From DTU064 sp045588245 (GTDB taxonomy: Bacteria > Bacillota > Clostridia > Oscillospirales > CAG-272): a stretch of DNA of 35,395 nt. The translations under genes were made by a program, and so were the position numbers. The first letter of the stretch is position 1. Every line of letters starts with the position of its first letter. The notes under the pieces are model-generated. The model did no database searches and was not told the DNA's origin. It saw only the letters and a list, made by a program, of their open reading frames with translations. This document shows positions 32,156 to 35,395 of this stretch, piece after piece. The stretch spans positions 1 through 35,395 of the forward strand of contig JAZNDW010000034.1 in the NCBI GenBank assembly GCA_045588245.1, written 5' to 3'.

Positions 32156-32229
32156 TCGGAGTGACTGGATTTGAACCAGCGGCCTCTTGGTCCCGAACCA
32201 AGCGCTCTACCGAACTGAGCCACACCCCG
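32156..32229 (-). tRNA. tRNA-Pro(CGG)
   Basis: Read on the minus strand: acceptor CGGGGTG / CACTCCG (one G-U), D arm GCTC...GAGC, anticodon stem CTTGG/CCAAG with loop TTCGGGA giving anticodon CGG, T arm CTGG-TTCAAAT-CCAG, discriminator A, no encoded CCA. Its promoter lies upstream of a second copy of its own 5' end (32346-32373), so the transcript would carry both. Confidence 0.95.
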
Positions 32230-32345
32230 AAATATTAAATTAAACTGTCAGTAACATCACCAACGAAAGTGCACATCCGCGCTACGCTTACGCTCGCCCT
32301 CACTCATGCGGCTGCATCCGCCCCCGGCGGCGCCGCATTCGTTCG

Positions 32346-32373
32346 TCTACCGAACTGAGCCACACCCCGAAAT
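32346..32373 (-). pseudogene. Partial second copy of the tRNA-Pro 5' end
   Basis: Exactly 28 bases repeat the segment 32206-32233 without mismatch: tRNA-Pro nucleotides 1-24 (acceptor 5' strand and D arm) plus 4 bases upstream. The copies are 140 bp apart. The 112 bases between (32234-32345) hold an AT-rich part similar to the region before the second copy, then a GC-rich part with small palindromes (GCGGCGCCGC). No anticodon or T arm follows the fragment, so it is a broken tRNA copy or an integration scar. Confidence 0.8.
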
Positions 32374-32399
32374 GCTGAACTGTTTTTTACAGCCTTAAT

Positions 32400-32428
32400 A
32401 GTATATCACCGAGTTTGCGATATGTCAA
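32400..32428 (-). promoter_or_regulatory. Promoter for tRNA-Pro
   Basis: TTGACA (32423-32428), a 17-bp spacer and TATACT (32400-32405) on the minus strand. It lies about 27 bp upstream of the partial tRNA copy and about 170 bp upstream of the intact tRNA. Confidence 0.87.
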
Positions 32429-32556
32429 GCAAATGTTTCATTTAACTTCAAAAAAATATCGGCAAAAGATAAACTTGACGAAAATTACGAAAAATCCGTG
32501 TTAATATGACTTACTCACACAAAACAGCCTCACAATTTTTGAAAGGAGGTGGCAAC

Positions 32557-32871
32557 ATAACCGTTTTAGAAGAAATACTGACAGCCATATCGCTACTGGC
32601 AACGGTGTGCGCCATAATCTTTGGCTACGCGGCGTACCGCCGCCAGGGACGCGCCGACGTGAGCGCACACGCCGCGAAAAACGCGACGTTTCTGACCGAG
32701 ATAGGCTACATCAAAGCTAACACCGACGAGATCAAATCGGAGCAGAAAGAGCAGCGCAAAATGAACACCGAATTTGTTTCGCGTCTGACGGCGGTTGAAG
32801 AATCCGTCAGACAGGCTCACAAACGCATCAATCGCATTGAGGGCGAAACAAAACCTACTAAACCACAGTGA
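32557..32871 (+). CDS. XhlA-like phage lysis accessory protein, probable ATA start codon
   Basis: From an ATA codon at 32557 the product is 104 residues: a transmembrane helix at about 6-24 (ILTAISLLATVCAIIFGYAA), then a charged coiled coil (about 45-95, EIGYIKANTDEIKSEQKEQRK and VSRLTAVEESVRQAHKRI). This is the layout of XhlA or phage holin-associated membrane proteins. The ATA sits 6 nt after a perfect AAAGGAGGT. An ATG 17 codons upstream (32506) is in frame but lacks a ribosome site and adds a hydrophilic tail before the membrane helix, so ATA is preferred, though unusual. It opens a three-gene lysis cassette. Promoter-like boxes upstream (TTGACG and TTAATA near 32484-32512) have a poor, long spacer. 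Confidence 0.7.
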   Translation: MTVLEEILTAISLLATVCAIIFGYAAYRRQGRADVSAHAAKNATFLTEIGYIKANTDEIKSEQKEQRKMNTEFVSRLTAVEESVRQAHKRINRIEGETKPTKPQ

Positions 32872-32890
32872 AAATGAAAGGAATCATAAG

Positions 32891-33583
32891 ATGGCAAGAA
32901 AATTTATCGAATGTATAGTTCCTGTGTTGAAAAAAAGGAAGCACTATCTCACGTCTGGCTACGGACCTCGCACCGTGAATGGAGTTGCGGGCTTTCATAA
33001 AGGCTGCGACTTTGTCGGCGGCACGGACAAAACCGCGGCGACGGACTTCGTCGTTGCGTTTGAATCGGGGATCGTGACGCACGCGACGAATGACGTTAAC
33101 GGCAAAACTCCGTCCGAGGGCAACGCTGTTTACATAAATCACGGTAACGGCATCTACACGTATTATTTTCACCTGAAGCGCGGAAGCGTCACGGTAAAAA
33201 AAGGCGACCTCGTCGCGCGCGGAGACGTTATCGGCTACATGGGCAACACGGGCAATTCCACGGGCGCGCACCTGCACTTTGGGATGAAGATCGACGGCGA
33301 ATGGTGCGATCCGATGCCGTATCTTGTCGGCGAAGCCGATACGGGACATCGCAGAAGCACGCAGTCCATCAAGTCGCTTCGCCGCGGCGACAAGGGTGCC
33401 GACGTCGCAGCGCTTCAGACGATTCTCAACGCCGTCACCGATGCAAAACTTACCGTTGACGGAAGCTTCGGCGCGAAGACGGAGGCGGCGGTGAAAGAGT
33501 ATCAGACTGCAGCCTCTCTTGAGGCAGACGGCGTCTTCGGCGGCAAAAGCTGGGCGAGCATTTTGCACTCCGAACGCCTGTAA
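32891..33583 (+). CDS. Phage-type endolysin: M23 peptidase with peptidoglycan-binding domain
   Basis: A 230-residue protein. The LytM/M23 zinc peptidase spans about 15-145: H36 and D40 in GFHKGCDF, H94 in YYFHL, and HxH (H127, H129) in GAHLHFG. A PG_binding_1 domain follows at about 158-228 (SLRRGDKGADVAALQTIL, LTVDGSFGAKTEAAVKEYQ, DGVFGGKSW). It should cleave peptide cross-links in peptidoglycan. There is no signal peptide, as expected for an endolysin released by a holin. AAAGGA lies about 8-9 nt before the ATG. It lies between the XhlA-like gene and the holin gene. No capsid or tail gene is adjacent. Confidence 0.93.
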   Translation: MARKFIECIVPVLKKRKHYLTSGYGPRTVNGVAGFHKGCDFVGGTDKTAATDFVVAFESGIVTHATNDVNGKTPSEGNAVYINHGNGIYTYYFHLKRGSVTVKKGDLVARGDVIGYMGNTGNSTGAHLHFGMKIDGEWCDPMPYLVGEADTGHRRSTQSIKSLRRGDKGADVAALQTILNAVTDAKLTVDGSFGAKTEAAVKEYQTAASLEADGVFGGKSWASILHSERL

Positions 33584-33611
33584 AATATAAAGAAAAGAAA
33601 GGAAAACGTAC

Positions 33612-33833
33612 ATGAACAAAAAAGAAATAATCTCCCGTGCTGTAAAAACGTTTGTTGAGGCGGCTTTAGCGTACGCCGCCGTCAACGTCGGCGCTGTTGC
33701 GCTTGATTTTGAGCATCCCGATGTGATGCTGCACGCACTTGCGTGCGTGCTCATCTCCGCTGTGGCGGCAGGGATCTCCGCCGTCTGGAACGGCGTGATC
33801 GAGCCTATGGCGAAAGATCGCACAAGCAAGTGA
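33612..33833 (+). CDS. Small phage holin (r1t-like)
   Basis: A 73-residue protein, MNKKEIISRAVKTFVEAALA..., with two hydrophobic segments at about 12-30 and 40-60 (LHALACVLISAVAAGISAVW) and a basic C terminus (KDRTSK). The size, the opening IISRAVKTFVEAAL and the place straight after an endolysin fit r1t-type phage holins, which open the membrane to release the lysin. AAGGA lies 8 nt before the ATG. It is the last gene of the cassette and is followed by a bidirectional terminator. Confidence 0.82.
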   Translation: MNKKEIISRAVKTFVEAALAYAAVNVGAVALDFEHPDVMLHALACVLISAVAAGISAVWNGVIEPMAKDRTSK

Positions 33834-33848
33834 GCGCGCACCGCGCGC

Positions 33849-33883
33849 AAAAAAAATGAGAGCTGCGAGGCTCTCATTTTTTT
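33849..33883. terminator. Bidirectional terminator between the holin gene and the XRE regulator
   Basis: Stem ATGAGAGC (33856-33863) / GCTCTCAT (33870-33877) with A7 before and T6 after, serving both convergent genes. Confidence 0.88.
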
Positions 33884-33889
33884 GTTTAA

Positions 33890-34201
33890 TCACTCTTTCG
33901 CCATGCGTCGAATCAGCTCAATGACAAGCTTGATCTCATCTTCGCCGAGCTTTTGGAGCTCATCCGTTGCGGTTTTTATAAGAGCGGGATCCTCCGACGC
34001 ATCGTCGAAAAACTCTGCGGGGGTTATGCCGAAATAGTCGCATATCTGCAAAAATTCCGACATCGGCGGTAGCGACTTGCCGGATGAAATATTATATATA
34101 TAGCTTCTGCTGTGACCGAGGTCGTAGCTCATCTTATATTCGGAAACGCCTTTTTTCAGTCTGAGCTGTGTTATTCTGTTGCGTATGAATTTCGGATCCA
34201 T
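33890..34201 (-). CDS. XRE-family transcriptional regulator
   Basis: A 103-residue protein with an N-terminal HTH_3 domain at about 9-65: QLRLKKGVSEYKMSYDLGHSRSYI gives helices 1-3, and LPPMSEFLQICDYFGITPAEFF is the classic fourth-fifth helix ending. The C-terminal helix (LQKLGEDEIKLVIELIRRM) is probably for dimerisation. GAGGAG sits 6 nt before the ATG. It converges on the lysis cassette and, by position, may control it or itself, but no operator is evident. A GC-rich hairpin (34214-34228) touches the ribosome site, so translation may be dampened. Many Clostridia carry such short stand-alone XRE proteins, so a phage origin is likely but not certain. Confidence 0.88.
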   Translation of the reverse strand: MDPKFIRNRITQLRLKKGVSEYKMSYDLGHSRSYIYNISSGKSLPPMSEFLQICDYFGITPAEFFDDASEDPALIKTATDELQKLGEDEIKLVIELIRRMAKE

Positions 34202-34213
34202 AATAATCTCCTC

Positions 34214-34300
34214 GCCGCCTGAGGCGGCACAAATACACTTCGAAATCCTCGGGACCGCACTTGTGCGGCAAAACGGGTTGGGTCCCGTTTTGCGAGGATT
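34214..34300. other. Structured intergenic element: hairpin plus three-way junction
   Basis: There are four perfect stems in 87 bases. GCCGCC (34214-34219) pairs with GGCGGC (34223-34228). A closing stem AATCCTCG (34244-34251) / CGAGGATT (34293-34300) encloses two abutting hairpins: CCGCA (34255-34259) / TGCGG (34264-34268), and CAAAACGGG (34269-34277) / CCCGTTTTG (34284-34292). On the minus strand the element is the leader of the XRE gene; a TATAAT (34298-34303, weak -35) overlaps its edge. It may be a structured RNA leader or a mobile intergenic repeat. Confidence 0.65.
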
Positions 34301-34420
34301 ATAAGCGTGAAACAGTGCAGTTAGGCACAGTATAGCGATATTTTCACGCCGTGTTCCGCTTTCAAGTTTATTTTAGGCGGATGCGACGTCAAAATATTCC
34401 AAAAATATACGCTTAAATGC

Positions 34421-34450
34421 TTGAAAAAGTCTAAATAAATATGCTATAAT
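34421..34450 (+). promoter_or_regulatory. Promoter in the gene-free stretch before the signal peptidase gene
   Basis: TTGAAA (34421-34426), an 18-bp spacer and TATAAT (34445-34450). No protein gene with a ribosome site follows within 350 bp, so it may drive a small RNA or add to signal peptidase transcription. Confidence 0.65.
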
Positions 34451-34476
34451 ACAAACAATTATGTCGTTTGTGCGAT

Positions 34477-34546
34477 ATCGACGCATTATCATGTGCAGCC
34501 TGACTAAAAACCGCACATCTCACTTTTGCTTCGGCGCGGTGTCGAT
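34477..34546 (+). other. Possible structured small RNA
   Basis: Downstream of the promoter at 34421, ATCGACGC (34477-34484) can pair with GTGTCGAT (34539-34546) over eight pairs, enclosing ATGTGC (34491-34496) / GCACAT (34513-34518). A frame of 34 codons here has no ribosome site. No strong terminator is visible afterwards. Evidence is pairing only. Confidence 0.35.
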
Positions 34547-34626
34547 CGTTTACGGCGCGATTTGACTGATGCGCATTTGAAAAATTCAAAAAACTGACAA
34601 TAGTTGAAAAAATAAAGTGTTACCTA

Positions 34627-34656
34627 TTGAATTTTTGCGTCCGATTGTGTTATAAT
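34627..34656 (+). promoter_or_regulatory. Promoter for the SipW-like signal peptidase gene
   Basis: TTGAAT (34627-34632), an 18-bp spacer and TATAAT (34651-34656). Transcription would begin near 34663, leaving a leader of about 150 nt. Confidence 0.75.
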
Positions 34657-34680
34657 GTATTGTGAATTATCCTATCATGG

Positions 34681-34782
34681 GTTCATGTTTGAACTATTTG
34701 TAAGCTCTGCCAATTAATGGGCTGCAAGGCGTGAAAATTCGAACACATACTGCAAGTGAACACTTATGATCTTGCAGTTCAC
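34681..34782 (+). promoter_or_regulatory. Signal peptidase leader with overlapping alternative hairpins
   Basis: The leader contains GTTCA (34681-34685) / TGAAC (34690-34694) and, nearer the gene, two stems that exclude each other: CTGCAAG (34750-34756) / CTTGCAG (34771-34777), or GTGAAC (34756-34761) / GTTCAC (34777-34782). The last one ends 29 bp before the start codon. No known riboswitch class is recognised. Confidence 0.4.
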
Positions 34783-34811
34783 AAATAACATGAAAAAGTG
34801 AGACTACGAAA

Positions 34812-35395
34812 ATGAACGAACAAAACAATGTGAAGAAAACCGATAAAAAGCAGCTTGTGTTGACTGTAATAGGAATAGTTCTTTGCGTAATACTAGTTCC
34901 GATTTTGATCGTCAACTGCACACTTATCATAAAGAGCTACATAAACACCGAAGAGGTGCCGATGTTCGGTGGGTATTGTCCGCTTATTGTATTAACGGAC
35001 TCCATGTACCCCGAAATTGAAAGCGGCGACCTCATCATCTGTCAGGCGATCGACCCCGAAGAAATCAAAGTCGGTGACGTTATCTCGTTCTTTGACCCGC
35101 ATGGCAACGGAACCTCTATCGTAACGCACCAAGTTACAGAGATTCTTGAGGACGGTTCGTACCGCACGAAAGGTACGAACAACAACACAGAGGACGAGCT
35201 CCCCGTGCCGACAGAAAACCTCGTCGGAATATACCGCTCACGCATCGCGGGAGCAGGTAACGTTGCACTGTTTTTGCAGTCAACGGCAGGTCTTGTCGTT
35301 TGCGTGCTGCTGCCGATCATCCTGCTTGTAGGCTATGACATCCTGCGCCGCCGCAAGTACGATAAGGCAAAGCAGGCGGACACGAATGCGCTGCT
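34812..35395 (+). CDS. SipW-like signal peptidase I (S26B family), 3' end cut by window
   Basis: At least 194 residues to the window edge, without a stop. An N-terminal membrane helix covers about 15-37 (LVLTVIGIVLCVILVPILIV). The catalytic Ser is in TDSMYPEIESGDLI. The usual Lys of bacterial type I peptidases is replaced by His in VTHQVTEI, the mark of the ER/SipW-type (S26B) enzymes. YRTKGTNNNTEDELPVP is a further family block. A second membrane helix near the end (about 160-185) is followed by a basic stretch. In Bacillus, SipW processes selected exports such as TasA; the substrate here is likely encoded beyond the window. The ATG lacks a strong ribosome site; no better in-frame start is present. 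Confidence 0.93.
   Translation, partial: MNEQNNVKKTDKKQLVLTVIGIVLCVILVPILIVNCTLIIKSYINTEEVPMFGGYCPLIVLTDSMYPEIESGDLIICQAIDPEEIKVGDVISFFDPHGNGTSIVTHQVTEILEDGSYRTKGTNNNTEDELPVPTENLVGIYRSRIAGAGNVALFLQSTAGLVVCVLLPIILLVGYDILRRRKYDKAKQADTNAL

Noticed and set aside
32858..33877. 339-codon minus-strand frame across the lysis cassette
   Set aside because: It covers the endolysin and holin genes in reverse, with no ribosome site or recognisable domains.
14139..34201. One large intact prophage spanning both phage-derived modules
   Set aside because: The 16 kb between them is housekeeping (aro operon, met genes, tRNA, S1-like gene), and no integrase, terminase, portal or capsid gene is seen.
34750..34782. 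H-type pseudoknot (riboswitch-like) in the signal peptidase leader
   Set aside because: The crossing stems would leave zero-length loops where at least one to three bases are needed; two alternative hairpins are more plausible.

Overview
The window looks like a chromosomal segment of a Gram-positive, Clostridia-like anaerobe, possibly an uncultured gut Oscillospirales or Christensenellales relative. The reasons are strong AGGAGG-type ribosome sites, near-consensus sigma-A promoters with 17-bp spacers, tRNA genes without encoded CCA, an SipW-type signal peptidase, glycan-degrading enzymes (beta-galactosidase, alpha-L-fucosidase) and a MetH that ends after the B12 domain. The lineage is inferred from gene content, not from a marker phylogeny.

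Layout. 1-3.5 kb (minus): the start of a sugar ABC transporter ATPase, then tex and an RsuA-type pseudouridine synthase. 3.6-6.7 kb (plus): lacZ. 6.8-10.7 kb (minus): a purine permease, then an operon of lipoprotein, ferredoxin-type aldo/keto reductase and RluA-type synthase. 10.8-14.1 kb: a CYTH protein, a small membrane protein, tRNA-Ser(GCT), a bacterial PH-domain protein and a GH29 fucosidase. 14.1-16.2 kb: a small phage-derived module, with two tail-fibre-like genes facing a LexA/CI-type repressor across two face-to-face promoters that each carry a matching operator.

16.3-24.7 kb (minus) is the centrepiece. One operon, aroF-tyrA-aroB-aroA-aroC-pheA-aroE/aroK-aroQ, encodes all seven shikimate steps plus both prephenate branches; only the final aminotransferase is missing. 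It is preceded by a consensus promoter and a roughly 250-nt leader. The leader encodes a 31-residue peptide in which 11 of 12 consecutive codons are Tyr or Phe, followed by mutually exclusive stems and an intrinsic terminator. This has all the parts of a classical ribosome-stalling attenuator sensing Tyr and Phe.

24.8-29.9 kb: a CAT-anticodon tRNA, an S1-domain protein, and an operon of 3-methyladenine glycosylase, metF and metH. 30-32 kb: two tandem paralogous lipoproteins with Glu/Thr/Ser-rich linkers, each with its own promoter and terminator. 32.1-34.2 kb: tRNA-Pro(CGG) with a second copy of its 5' end, then an orphan phage-type lysis cassette (XhlA-like protein, M23 endolysin, holin) converging on an XRE regulator. 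34.2-34.8 kb has no protein gene but holds several strong inverted repeats and two promoters. The window ends inside an SipW-like signal peptidase gene.
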